64,000 bases of DNA from an uncultured Collinsella sp. Its GTDB lineage: Bacteria; Actinomycetota; Coriobacteriia; Coriobacteriales; Coriobacteriaceae. The stretch is taken from the NCBI GenBank assembly GCA_900757595.1, contig CAAEOL010000047.1, positions 3,531-67,530 of the forward strand, given 5' to 3'. Both the position numbers and the translations under genes were made by a program. Below, one piece after another: positions 44,290 to 52,653 of the stretch (positions within the stretch are counted from its first letter, which is position 1; every line of letters starts with the position of its first letter). Under the pieces are notes generated by a model. It was not told the origin of the DNA. It did no database searches and saw only the letters and a list, made by a program, of their open reading frames with translations.

Positions 44290-45066
44290 ATGTCTACGTT
44301 TTTGAATGCCAGCCCCATCTTTGGGCCCGTTCGCAGCCGTCGCCTTGGTCTCTCGCTCGGCGTCAACATGATGCCGGCCAGCGGCAAGATCTGCACGTTC
44401 GACTGCATCTACTGCGAGAACGGTCTCAACGCCGAGCGCCCCTGCCACGAGCCGTATAACACGGCTGCCGCGGTACTCGACGCGCTCGAGGCAAAGCTGC
44501 GCGAGATGGCAGCCGAGGGCGAGCTCCCCGATGTGATCACCTTCGCAGGCAACGGCGAGCCCACCGCCGCACCGGAGTTTCCTCAGGCCATCGCCGGCGC
44601 CGTGGCGCTGCGCAACGAGCTTGCCCCAAACTCCAAGATCGCCGTGCTCTCCAACGGTACGCGCGCCGATCGCCCCGAGGTGCACGACGCGCTCATGATG
44701 GTCGACGACAACATTCTTAAGCTCGATACCGTCGACCCGGCGTTTATCCAGCTGCTCGACCAGCCTGTTGGCCCCTACGACGTCGAGCACCAGATTGAGA
44801 CGTTCGCAAGCTTTGACGGTCACGTTATTATCCAGACAATCTTTTTGACCGGCGAGTATCAGGGCAAGCTCATCGACAACACCGGCGAGGAGTACGTTGC
44901 CCCCTGGCTCGCGGCGCTTGAGCGCATTCGCCCACAAGAAGCGACCATTTACACGGTGGCGCGCGAGACACCAATCGCCGGCCTTGCCAAAGCGGCGCCC
45001 GAGGTGCTCGACGCCATTGCCGCGCGCGTGCGCGCCCTCGGCATTCCCTGCCAGGTGAGCTACTAG
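44290..45066 (+). CDS. Radical SAM protein (COG0731-like)
   Basis: 258 residues from the ATG at 44290, which has GAGGAG nine bases upstream; the ATG at 44284 is too close. The [4Fe-4S] site is CTFDCIYC with cysteines 35, 39 and 42, and SPIFGPVRSRRLGLSLGVN opens the domain as in wyosine-type tRNA-modification-like radical SAM proteins (COG0731). In bacteria these stand-alone proteins have no proven reaction. DVITFAGNGEPTAAPEF supports the family. Confidence 0.9.
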   Translation: MSTFLNASPIFGPVRSRRLGLSLGVNMMPASGKICTFDCIYCENGLNAERPCHEPYNTAAAVLDALEAKLREMAAEGELPDVITFAGNGEPTAAPEFPQAIAGAVALRNELAPNSKIAVLSNGTRADRPEVHDALMMVDDNILKLDTVDPAFIQLLDQPVGPYDVEHQIETFASFDGHVIIQTIFLTGEYQGKLIDNTGEEYVAPWLAALERIRPQEATIYTVARETPIAGLAKAAPEVLDAIAARVRALGIPCQVSY

Positions 45067-45107
45067 CAAAACCACGCAGCAGCCAGTGTCCGCCATCCCA
45101 CTCCATC

Positions 45108-45174
45108 AGTTGCGGTGATATAGTTCCTGTTTATGCTGTTAAACCGCTTAAATCGGAACTATATCACCGCAACT
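45108..45174. repeat. 20-bp-stem hairpin, family B copy 1
   Basis: AGTTGCGGTGATATAGTTCC (45108-45127) pairs perfectly with 45155-45174; loop 27 nt. A TTTTAT tract follows, so it could terminate the radical SAM gene. The same stem recurs at 52654 with a different 27-nt loop. Confidence 0.92.
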
Positions 45175-45226
45175 TTTATGGACGCGTGGGTGGGCTATAC
45201 TAGCTGCGGATGAAAGGAAGTTAGCC

Positions 45227-46114
45227 ATGTATGACAAAGGACCCGTGCCCGGCCGCAACGACGCTTGCTGGTGCGGCAGCGGCAAGAAATACAAGAAATG
45301 CCATAGCGCCTTTGATGAGCGCCTCGAGCGCTTGTGGGAAGAGGGCTGGGAGGTTCTGCCCCGCACGCTCTACAAGACGCCCGCCGATATCGAGGGCATC
45401 AAGCGCTCGGCAGCCATCAACGTGGGCGTGCTCGATTATGTGGGCGAGCATATCGCCGTAGGCATGACCACCAACCAGATCGACCAGATGATCTACGACT
45501 ACACCGTCGAGCACGGCGGCACGCCGGCCGATCTCAACTACGAGGGCTATCCCAAGAGCGTGTGCACCTCGATCAACGACGTCGTCTGCCATGGTATCCC
45601 CTGCGATACGGATGTGCTGCACGAGGGCGACATCATCAACGTGGACTGCTCCACGATCCTGGACGGTTGCTTTAGCGACTCGAGCCGCATGTTCTGCATC
45701 GGCGAGGTCTCGGCCGAGCGCCAGCGCCTGGTCGACGTCACCCGCGCCAGCGTGGAGGCGGGTCTGGCTGCCGTCAAACCATGGCTGCCGCTGTCCGTGA
45801 TGGCCGAGGCCGTGCAAAAGACGGTCGAGGACGCCGGTTTTAGCGTGGTGCGCGAGTACGGCGGACACGGCATCGGTAAGGAGTTCCACGAGGACCCGTT
45901 TGTAGGCTTTACCACCGAGGCGCCCGATGTGGACACCATCATGGCTCCGGGCATGGTCTTTACCATCGAGCCCATGGTCAATGCCGGAGCGCCCGACATC
46001 AAGATCAGCAAGGGTGACGGTTGGTGCGTGCGCACCAAGGACGGCAGCGATTCGGCCCAGTGCGAGGTACAGCTCGTGGTGACCGAGGATGGCTACGAGC
46101 TGCTGAGCTGGTAG
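45227..46114 (+). CDS. map: Methionine aminopeptidase with N-terminal SEC-C motif
   Basis: 295 residues. Residues 8-26 hold a SEC-C zinc motif (CWCGSGKKYKKCH, ligands C14, C16, C25, H26), found in a subset of bacterial type I enzymes and thought to tie the enzyme to the ribosome. The catalytic metal ligands are D140, D151, H214, E248 and E280. It removes the initiator Met from nascent proteins. The usual C-terminal EHT after the last Glu is EVQ here, a conservative change. AAAGGAAG precedes the ATG. Confidence 0.96.
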   Translation: MYDKGPVPGRNDACWCGSGKKYKKCHSAFDERLERLWEEGWEVLPRTLYKTPADIEGIKRSAAINVGVLDYVGEHIAVGMTTNQIDQMIYDYTVEHGGTPADLNYEGYPKSVCTSINDVVCHGIPCDTDVLHEGDIINVDCSTILDGCFSDSSRMFCIGEVSAERQRLVDVTRASVEAGLAAVKPWLPLSVMAEAVQKTVEDAGFSVVREYGGHGIGKEFHEDPFVGFTTEAPDVDTIMAPGMVFTIEPMVNAGAPDIKISKGDGWCVRTKDGSDSAQCEVQLVVTEDGYELLSW

Positions 46115-46123
46115 CCGTGGATG

Positions 46124-46177
46124 CGCCGGGCTTCGCGATGGACATGTTAACCATCGCGAAGCCCGGCGTTTTGTTTG
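46124..46177 (+). terminator. Terminator of map
   Basis: An 18-bp perfect stem CGCCGGGCTTCGCGATGG with a 9-nt loop, then TTTTGTTTG. Confidence 0.92.
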
Positions 46178-46194
46178 AACGTTTTGCCTGATAA

Positions 46195-46231
46195 AACCTG
46201 CCAAAATAAACCTGTCCCTTTTTGGTAGGTT
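46195..46231. repeat. ACAGG-loop hairpin, copy 7
   Basis: AACCTGCCAAAA and TTTTGGTAGGTT pair with one mismatch around TAAACCTGTCCCT. It lies 19 bases upstream of the 2-hydroxyacid dehydrogenase GTG and, unlike several other copies, adjoins no stop codon. Confidence 0.88.
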
Positions 46232-46249
46232 GAGCGGAGAGGACTGCTT

Positions 46250-47185
46250 GTGAACATCCTGGTTTTGTTGCCCGTCAACGACCGTCATCGCGCAATTCTT
46301 GAGTCGAGCGCTCCGGGCGAGGACTTTATCTACACGAGCGCCGACGCCGCCACGCACGAGCAGGTCGCCGATGCCGACGTGATCCTGGGCAACATCGACC
46401 CTGACATGCTCACGGCATGCGAGCATCTCCAGCTGTTGCAATTGCAAACCGCCGGCTATGACGACTACCTTGCCGCCGGCACCGTGCCGGTCGACGCCAA
46501 ACTGTCTTGCTCGGTGGGCGCCTACGGCCAGGCCGTGAGCGAGCACATGTTTGCCATGGCGCTGTCTATGATGAAGCGCCTGCCCGGCTACCAGGACCTG
46601 CAGCGCGAGCATCGCTGGGAGGATTTGGGGCCGGTCACCTCGCTCAAAAACGCCAATGTGCTGGTGCTGGGCGCGGGCGATATCGGCGGCCACTTCGCCA
46701 CGCTCTGCCGCAACATGGGTGCGCACGTCCGCGGCATCAAGCTCCATCCGCTCGTCTACCCCATTGTGTTTGAGGACATGGACGGCATGGACGCCCTGTC
46801 TGAGCGCTTGGCGGAGGCAGACGTCGTCGCATCCTTTATGCCCAGCACACCCGAGACCCGCGGTCTGGCGAACGCCGAGTTCTTCGCCACGATGAAACCG
46901 GGCGCCTTCTTTGCCAACGGCGGCCGCGGCGACCTCGTGGTTGCTGACGATTTGGTTGCCGCTCTGGAGTCGGGACATCTCGCCGGCGCCGCGGTCGACG
47001 TCACCGACCCCGAGCCCCTGCCCGCGACAAGCCCGCTGTGGGACGCGCCCAACATGCTCATCACGCCGCACGTCTCCGGCTGGTTCCACCTGGCCGCCAC
47101 CCTCAACAACGTCGTCGACATCGCCGCGGAGAATCTGCGTCACCTGCAAGCCGGCGAGACCCTGCGCTGCTGGATCGAACACTGA
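46250..47185 (+). CDS. D-isomer-specific 2-hydroxyacid dehydrogenase
   Basis: 311 residues from a GTG at 46250 with GGAGAGGA upstream. The NAD-binding motif VLVLGAGDIGGHFATLCRNMG, the substrate-handling segment AFFANGGRGDLV (Arg), the DVTDPEPLP (Glu) block and the catalytic His in ITPHVSG match the family. It reduces a 2-keto acid to a D-hydroxy acid or the reverse. The exact substrate (lactate, glycerate, hydroxyisocaproate) cannot be told. A D-2-hydroxyacid could feed a dehydratase of the type activated by the protein at 17332 (inference). Confidence 0.92.
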   Translation: MNILVLLPVNDRHRAILESSAPGEDFIYTSADAATHEQVADADVILGNIDPDMLTACEHLQLLQLQTAGYDDYLAAGTVPVDAKLSCSVGAYGQAVSEHMFAMALSMMKRLPGYQDLQREHRWEDLGPVTSLKNANVLVLGAGDIGGHFATLCRNMGAHVRGIKLHPLVYPIVFEDMDGMDALSERLAEADVVASFMPSTPETRGLANAEFFATMKPGAFFANGGRGDLVVADDLVAALESGHLAGAAVDVTDPEPLPATSPLWDAPNMLITPHVSGWFHLAATLNNVVDIAAENLRHLQAGETLRCWIEH

Positions 47186-47187
47186 TT

Positions 47188-47215
47188 GTTCCGGCGTTTT
47201 ACCAAACGCCGGAAC
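47188..47215 (+). terminator. Hairpin after the dehydrogenase gene
   Basis: GTTCCGGCGTTT and AAACGCCGGAAC, a perfect 12-bp stem with a 4-nt loop, starts two bases after the stop. No T-tract. Confidence 0.6.
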
Positions 47216-47220
47216 CCCTC

Positions 47221-47335
47221 GACGCTGCGAGCCCGCCGTTTGGCCAATCTACCGTTCAATTTCAAAGGCGCGACCAGAAGGTCAGCGCCTTTTCATTTCA
47301 CGGCACCTTGGCTCAAACGGCGGGCTCTCGCTGAC
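47221..47335. repeat. About 110-nt compound hairpin after the dehydrogenase
   Basis: GAGCCCGCCGTTTG (47229-47242) is perfectly complementary to 47314-47327, extended by GCCAA/TTGGC with one bulge. The loop contains a second hairpin, GGCGC..GCGCC near 47268-47289. The inner one ends in TTTTC. Confidence 0.8.
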
Positions 47336-47401
47336 TTTTATTCGACCTGCGGTGTCTTAACAATTCTGTCCAGCTGTTGGTATTGCGGCATTCGCCCAGA
47401 T

Positions 47402-47442
47402 AAAACCTGCCAAAATGAACCTGTCCCTTTTTGGCAGGTTTT
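47402..47442 (-). repeat. ACAGG-loop hairpin, copy 8 (overlaps M18 stop)
   Basis: A perfect 14-bp stem AAAACCTGCCAAAA/TTTTGGCAGGTTTT around TGAACCTGTCCCT. The last two bases of the right arm are the first two of the TAA stop codon (as TTA on the plus strand). On the minus strand it reads as a good terminator (TTTTATC). Confidence 0.92.
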
Positions 47443-48826
47443 AGAGCTCCACGCTTTCGGCGCCGTTGATGGTTAGGTTGCGCTCGTAGAAGGCGGTGAG
47501 GGCGCGGATGGCGTACATCACGTCGCGCACGCCGCCGGTCTCGTAGCTCGAGTGCATGGCAAGCTGCGGCAGGCCCACGTCCACGGCATGCATGCTCACC
47601 TGCATATTGGACAGGTTACCGAGCGTGGAGCCGCCGGCCATATCGCTCTTGTTGGCGAAGGCCTGCGTGGGCACGTCGGCGTCATCGCAGATGGCCTGGA
47701 ACACCGCGCGGCTAAAGGCATCGGTGCAGTAGTGCTGATTGGCGGCTTCCTTGATGACGATGCCGCCGTTAAGCACCACCTGATTGCGGGCATCGCACTT
47801 CTCGGCGTGGTTGGGGTGCACGGCATGTGCATTGTCGCAACTTACAAGCATCGAGGCGGCAAGTGCACGGTGGTACGATTCGTCGTCAAAGCCCAGCGAG
47901 CCGTTAATGCGGCGTAGCGCATCGGCCAAGAACGTCGACATAGCACCCTGCTTGGTCTCGGAGCCAACCTCCTCGTTATCAAAGCAGCAGAAGACCGAGA
48001 TGTCGTGCGCGTTCTCAGCATCCAAAAATGCCTGCAGCGAGGTGTAGGCGCAGGCCAGGTCGTCGAGCTTGGGCGTCGAGATAAACTCGTCGGCCCAGCC
48101 CCAGATGCGTGCATCCTGACGATTGACCAGAAACAGGTCGCGACCCAGGATCTGCTCGGGCTCGACGTCCAGCTCGTCGGCGATCAGGGTGTCAAAATCT
48201 CCCTGCTTAAGGTCACCGGCGCTGATGAGCGGGCACAGGTCGACGGCTCGGTTGGGAGCAAAGCCCTCGTTAACGCCGCGGTTCATATGGATAGCAAGAC
48301 TCGGAATGATAGCGACCTCGCGCTCGGTGGCAAGCAGGCGGCTCTCAATACGGTCACCCTCGCGCACCAGCACGCGGCCCGCGAGCGCCAGCGGGCGATC
48401 GAACCAGGTGTAGTCGATCATGCCGCCGTAGGCCTCGGTGTTCAGGCGCAGCGTCTCGCCCGCGCCGTCAAGCTCAGGCACGGCCTTGACCTTAAACGTC
48501 GGCGAATCGCTGTGCGACGCCGTGAGCTGAAAATGATAGTCACCGGCAACGCCGTCCTCGCCCCACGTCGCGGCCAGGTCCTCGCCCACCTTAAAGGCAA
48601 CAACGCTCGAGGTGTTGCGCTGCGTGTAATAACGCCCGCCCGGCTCGATATCCCATGCCGCGTTCTCGGGCAGGTAGGTAAAGCCCGCCTCGTCGAGCTC
48701 GGCCATAATGGTCGCCGCCGTATGGAACATGCTGGGGCATGCCTCGATAAAGTCGATAAGGTCGTTGGCGGCCTCGATATCGTCGGCCGTCACGTGCGCG
48801 CGCTCGGGCATTTCCTGATCCGTCAT
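47441..48826 (-). CDS. M18 family aminopeptidase
   Basis: 461 residues from the ATG at 48826 (GGGGAG upstream), not the frame's earlier start at 48937. M18 zinc peptidases remove N-terminal, often acidic, residues from peptides and form dodecamers. The metal and catalytic segments are TASHSDSPTF, SVFCCFDNEEVGS and AHAVHPNHAEKCD; AMHSSYETGGVRD near the end carries the last ligand His. FIEACPSMFHTAATIM is the usual N-terminal block. The coding end sits in a hairpin repeat. Confidence 0.95.
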   Translation of the reverse strand: MTDQEMPERAHVTADDIEAANDLIDFIEACPSMFHTAATIMAELDEAGFTYLPENAAWDIEPGGRYYTQRNTSSVVAFKVGEDLAATWGEDGVAGDYHFQLTASHSDSPTFKVKAVPELDGAGETLRLNTEAYGGMIDYTWFDRPLALAGRVLVREGDRIESRLLATEREVAIIPSLAIHMNRGVNEGFAPNRAVDLCPLISAGDLKQGDFDTLIADELDVEPEQILGRDLFLVNRQDARIWGWADEFISTPKLDDLACAYTSLQAFLDAENAHDISVFCCFDNEEVGSETKQGAMSTFLADALRRINGSLGFDDESYHRALAASMLVSCDNAHAVHPNHAEKCDARNQVVLNGGIVIKEAANQHYCTDAFSRAVFQAICDDADVPTQAFANKSDMAGGSTLGNLSNMQVSMHAVDVGLPQLAMHSSYETGGVRDVMYAIRALTAFYERNLTINGAESVEL

Positions 48827-48987
48827 GCTCTCCCCTTTCGCTGGGTTGATGGTCCCCTCCAGCATACCCCGCCACACCAGCGCCGCGGTCTTCATTCCAT
48901 GTTTAATCCCGCGCCGCTCACCAAGTTGAGCCATCATGTCCGTGCACCTTTTGCGACAATTACGCTAACAGGACGAGAGGAGCCGTC

Positions 48988-50073
48988 ATGAAGCCACGTA
49001 ACATTGCCATCGCCTGCGGTGTCGCGGGAGTCGCCGTCGGCCTTGCTGCTGCCACCGGCATCGTTTATCACAAACAAATCAAGTCCGCCGCGTCACTCAA
49101 ACGCTTGACCGGCTACGCGGATGGCTATGACCTGTACGAAATCGACATTGCCTACGACTACGATCTTGATCGCATCATCGCCGCTGGCGTGCGCGACGAC
49201 CAGGCCTACATCGATGCCGTGGTGGCGCAGGTGCTGCCCGGTGTGCCGGCACATGTCCAGGCGCCCCAGTTTGCCTGCAGCGCCTTTGTCGCCGTAGATA
49301 CCGAAGGCCGCGTGCGCACCGGTCGCAATTACGACTTTAAGGACGACACCTCGGCGCTGCTGGTGCGCAATCACCCACGCGGCGGCTATGCCTCCATCGG
49401 ATTTGCTGCCCTTAACAACCTGGGCGATAACACTCCGCTTGACTCCGTCGGCAGACGCGCCGCCGCACTCATGGGCCCGTTTGCCCAGCTCGACGGTGTT
49501 AACGAATGCGGCGTGTCCATTGCCGTACTCACTCTGGATTCCAAGCCCTGTGACCAGGACACGCAACGCCCCGTCATCAATACCTCGCTCGCCATCCGTC
49601 TGGTGCTCGACCGCGCGGCTACCACGCAGGAGGCCGTAGACCTGCTTTCCGCCTACGACATGCACGCCATGGCGGGACGCGATTACCACTTCTTTATCAA
49701 CGACGCCGCCGGTGACGCGCGCGTAGTAGAGTGGGATCCACACGATCCGGACCGCGCTTTTAGAGCGACTCCTGTACGCCAGGTTACGAACTTCTACGCC
49801 TGCTATGGCGACGAAGTGCTGCCCAACCAAAAGAATGACGAGCTGGGCCATGGTAAAGAGCGCGCCGTCGCAATCGCCGATGTCCTCGACGCCCATGCCG
49901 GCGCCCAAGACGAGGCAGTCGCTTGGAAGGCCCTACGCGCTGCGGCGCAAGAGCCCAATCCGGAAGACATCACCAGCAATACGCAGTGGTCGGTCGTCTT
50001 TGACAATACCGAGCCCGCCGCCGCCATCACACTGCGCCGCCACTGGGGCGACGTCGACGCCTTCGCATTGTAA
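48988..50073 (+). CDS. Linear amide C-N hydrolase (choloylglycine-hydrolase-like), membrane-anchored
   Basis: 361 residues. An N-terminal hydrophobic helix (residues 6-25) is followed by about 70 residues, then the Ntn-hydrolase domain beginning at Cys97 in FACSAFVAVDTEG, with GRNYDF 16 residues later, as in bile-salt hydrolases and acid-ceramidase-like enzymes. In secreted family members the pro-region before the Cys is removed to expose the nucleophile; that would be needed here. The substrate could be an acyl-amide or bile salt, but I do not claim bile-salt hydrolase. GAGGAG precedes the ATG. Confidence 0.8.
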   Translation: MKPRNIAIACGVAGVAVGLAAATGIVYHKQIKSAASLKRLTGYADGYDLYEIDIAYDYDLDRIIAAGVRDDQAYIDAVVAQVLPGVPAHVQAPQFACSAFVAVDTEGRVRTGRNYDFKDDTSALLVRNHPRGGYASIGFAALNNLGDNTPLDSVGRRAAALMGPFAQLDGVNECGVSIAVLTLDSKPCDQDTQRPVINTSLAIRLVLDRAATTQEAVDLLSAYDMHAMAGRDYHFFINDAAGDARVVEWDPHDPDRAFRATPVRQVTNFYACYGDEVLPNQKNDELGHGKERAVAIADVLDAHAGAQDEAVAWKALRAAAQEPNPEDITSNTQWSVVFDNTEPAAAITLRRHWGDVDAFAL

Positions 50074-50142
50074 GGAGCCAGGCCCGTCGACCTTACGCTC
50101 GCCTGACGTTGCTTACTTTTCTATACGCTTGAGCTAACACGT

Positions 50143-50175
50143 TTTACCCCCGTATCAACAGTGTGCGGGGGTAAA
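50143..50175. terminator. Hairpin between the Ntn hydrolase and pfkA
   Basis: TTTACCCCCG/CGGGGGTAAA, a perfect 10-bp stem with a 13-nt loop. No T-tract. A TATAAC box at 50189-50194 suggests a pfkA promoter just after it. Confidence 0.6.
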
Positions 50176-50213
50176 CTTATGCGCATGTTATAACTTGCCC
50201 GGAAGGATTCACC

Positions 50214-51293
50214 ATGCTTAGGATCGGTCTTCTTACTAGTGGCGGCGACTGCCAGGCGCTCAACGCCACCATGCGCGGCATCGTCAAAACGCTTATGACC
50301 AATAGCGAAGAACCTATCGAGATTTATGGCTTTGAGGACGGCTACCAGGGCCTTATCTACAGCAGATTCCGTGTCATGACGCCCGCCGATTTTAGCGGCA
50401 TCCTCACCCGCGGCGGCACTATCCTGGGCACGAGCCGCACGCCGTTCAAGCGTCTGGATACCCCCGAGGCCGATGGTGTCGAGAAGGTGCCGGCGATGGT
50501 CCACACCTATCATAAGCTGCAGCTCGACTGCCTGTTTATGCTGGGCGGCAACGGCTCCACCAAGACCGCCAACCGCCTGCGCGAAGAGGGCCTCAACGTT
50601 ATCGCCCTGCCCAAGACCATCGATAACGACACTTGGGGCACCGAGCTGACGTTTGGCTTTACGAGCGCCATCGACGTCGCCACCAAGTGCATCGACGACA
50701 TCCACACTACCGCCTCGAGCCACGGCCGCGTGTTCGTTATCGAAATCATGGGTCACAAGGTTGGCTGGATCCCGCTGTATGCCGGCGTCGCGGGCGGCGC
50801 GGACGTCATCCTGATTCCCGAGATCCCCTACGACATGGATAACGTCATCAAGACCATCGAGCATCGCATGGAGACCGGCAGCCGCTTTACTATCGTGGCC
50901 GTCGCCGAGGGCGCCATCTCCAAGGAAGACGCAGCGCTGTCCAAGAAGGAGTACAAGAAGAAGCTCGCCGAGCGCACGAGCCCGTCAATCGTCTACGACA
51001 TCGCCAAGGAGATTGAGGCCAAGACCGGTCGCGAGACCCGCGTCGCCATCCCCGGCCACACGCAGCGCGGCGGCCAGCCCGACGCTCAGGACCGCATCTT
51101 TGCGACCCAGTGCGGCGTCGAGGCAGCGCTCGGCTGCCTGCGCGGCGAGTTTGGCTACATGATTGCCTTGCGTGACGGCAAGATGTGCAACATGCCGCTC
51201 GAGGATGTCGCCGGCAAGCTCAAGTTTGTCGACCCCCAGAGCGATCTGGTGCGCGAGGCCAAGGCGCTGGGCATCAGCTTCGGCGACGAATAG
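50214..51293 (+). CDS. pfkA: 6-phosphofructokinase, group III type
   Basis: 359 residues. It phosphorylates fructose-6-phosphate. LTSGGDCQALNATMRG opens the domain, and PKTIDND (133-139) and FVIEIMGHKVGWIPL are the sugar-phosphate site blocks. The donor-defining pattern is GGNGS (111-115) with Lys in PKTIDND. Gly at the fourth GGDG position normally means ATP use, while Lys in PKTIDND is shared by PPi enzymes and by actinobacterial ATP enzymes. The Asp of GGDG, which binds Mg, is Asn, an uncommon change. GGAAGG precedes the ATG. Confidence 0.93.
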   Translation: MLRIGLLTSGGDCQALNATMRGIVKTLMTNSEEPIEIYGFEDGYQGLIYSRFRVMTPADFSGILTRGGTILGTSRTPFKRLDTPEADGVEKVPAMVHTYHKLQLDCLFMLGGNGSTKTANRLREEGLNVIALPKTIDNDTWGTELTFGFTSAIDVATKCIDDIHTTASSHGRVFVIEIMGHKVGWIPLYAGVAGGADVILIPEIPYDMDNVIKTIEHRMETGSRFTIVAVAEGAISKEDAALSKKEYKKKLAERTSPSIVYDIAKEIEAKTGRETRVAIPGHTQRGGQPDAQDRIFATQCGVEAALGCLRGEFGYMIALRDGKMCNMPLEDVAGKLKFVDPQSDLVREAKALGISFGDE

Positions 51294-51321
51294 CCTCGGC
51301 CGAAACTGCTCTCATCGGAGA

Positions 51322-51455
51322 CCCCAGGGCTTACCTCCCAAATCGTCCTCGGACATGTCAGGACCCCGCCGTGCGCTTCGCGCGGCGGGGTCCTTCCGTC
51401 CTGCGGAAAGATTTGGGAGGTAAGCCCTGGGGCCTCCTGCGGCAACTAGGGAGGC
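51322..51455. repeat. 134-nt compound hairpin after pfkA
   Basis: CCCCAGGGCTTACCTCCCAA plus ATC (51322-51344) is exactly complementary to 51410-51432 (23 bp). Inside, GGACCCCGCCG/CGGCGGGGTCC forms a strong second stem, and a third hairpin GGCCTCC/GGGAGGCC follows at 51431-51455. No open frame. Confidence 0.9.
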
Positions 51456-51684
51456 CGAGACTGTTCGTCTTCTTGCTGCGGGTGCGTGGGCTGAGATTTT
51501 GGGATGTTGCAGGCTCTTAGCTGAGAGTAGCACTGACATTTGTCACGAAATTGCTGGTCATGATGGTCGCTACCGGTAGTTGCGGTAGGGTTGGGGCAGA
51601 TTCTAACTAGAAATGGTGGTCGCAGCCGGTTGTTCTCGGCATACTCGGCTCATTCGATTCGACCACCAAACGAAAGGAACCACC
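51456..51684 (+). promoter_or_regulatory. Upstream region of the XRE membrane regulator with direct repeats
   Basis: TGGTCGCTACCGGTAGTTG at 51564 and TGGTCGCAGCCGGTTGTTC at 51617 match at 15 of 19 positions and are 53 bp apart, about five helical turns. They may be binding sites for the HTH protein encoded next. Confidence 0.45.
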
Positions 51685-52599
51685 ATGGATCTTGCGATGG
51701 CGCAGCGCCTCGTCGATCGCCGCAAAGCTGCCGGGCTTTCTCAGGAGGCGCTTGCCGCCCAGCTGGGTGTGAGTCGTCAGGCTGTCAGTAAATGGGAACG
51801 CAGCGAGTCCTCACCCGATACCGATAACCTCATTGCGCTCGCCGCGCTGTATGGTGTGTCGCTGGATGAGTTGTTGTATGGGGAAGCGGCTAGTGATGCC
51901 GATAGCTCAGAGGACGGCAGCACCGAAACGGTGGATGAGGCTAAAGAGGCCGAAGATTCTGCCGAGCACGCCGATTGCGGCGACAAACCACTTGTCGATA
52001 TTTCCCTCGCGCGTGGCATCCACGTCATTGATCCCAATAAAGGCGAGGAAGTCCATGTTGGCTGGAACGGCATCCATGTGACCAACGAGCGCAAGGGCGA
52101 AGAGGTGCATGTGGGGCCGGACGGCGTGCATGTCGATACGCTTGAGGACGATGGACATAGCATGCATACCAATGACGACGGCACCGTCACCATCGACGGC
52201 GAGACGTTCTCCAGCTGGAAGGAAGCACACGACAAGCTCGACCATCATGGCAAGCATTTCCACACCAAGGTCGGACGTGCATGGAACAAATTCCCCTTCC
52301 CCGCGCTTGTCACTCTCGCCTATCTGGTGCTCGGCATTGTCTACGGCACATGGGCTACGGGACTCTTCCTCGTCTTTTTGATTCCCGTCTATTACGCGCT
52401 TGGCGACTTTATCGACCAACGCCACTTATCTAAGCTGATCGATGTCGTCTATTCAGTCGGTGCCGAGGCATGGTTCCTCTACATGTGGCTCTGCCTGGAA
52501 CAACCCCATCCCGCCTGGGTAATCCTCATCACCATCCCGGTCGTAAAAGCACTCATGCGCTGGTGCCGCAAACAATGGAAGCACCGCAAGCGAGCCTAA
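51685..52599 (+). CDS. Membrane-tethered XRE regulator with tandem HVG repeats
   Basis: 304 residues from the ATG at 51685 (AAAGGA upstream). Residues 7-62 form a Cro/CI-type HTH (LSQEALAAQLGVSRQAVSKWE). An acidic linker of about 35 residues follows, then two near-identical short beta units, EEVHVGWNGIHV (121-132) and EEVHVGPDGVHV (139-150), 18 residues apart, with a weaker third near 150-170. Residues 215-295 hold three transmembrane helices ending in a basic tail. The plan suggests a DNA-binding protein held at the membrane that senses the envelope. The beta part recalls DUF4097/LiaF-like sheets only loosely. I do not recognise a named family. Confidence 0.75.
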   Translation: MDLAMAQRLVDRRKAAGLSQEALAAQLGVSRQAVSKWERSESSPDTDNLIALAALYGVSLDELLYGEAASDADSSEDGSTETVDEAKEAEDSAEHADCGDKPLVDISLARGIHVIDPNKGEEVHVGWNGIHVTNERKGEEVHVGPDGVHVDTLEDDGHSMHTNDDGTVTIDGETFSSWKEAHDKLDHHGKHFHTKVGRAWNKFPFPALVTLAYLVLGIVYGTWATGLFLVFLIPVYYALGDFIDQRHLSKLIDVVYSVGAEAWFLYMWLCLEQPHPAWVILITIPVVKALMRWCRKQWKHRKRA

Positions 52600-52653
52600 A
52601 CCATCCCAGCCCGACAGCAGCATCCAACTAGTACTCCCCCGCCCATCCCCCTA

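Noticed and set aside
45221..47182. Minus-strand open frame of 653 codons opposite map and the 2-hydroxyacid dehydrogenase
   Set aside because: It spans two convincing plus-strand genes and their terminator, and has shadow-like composition.
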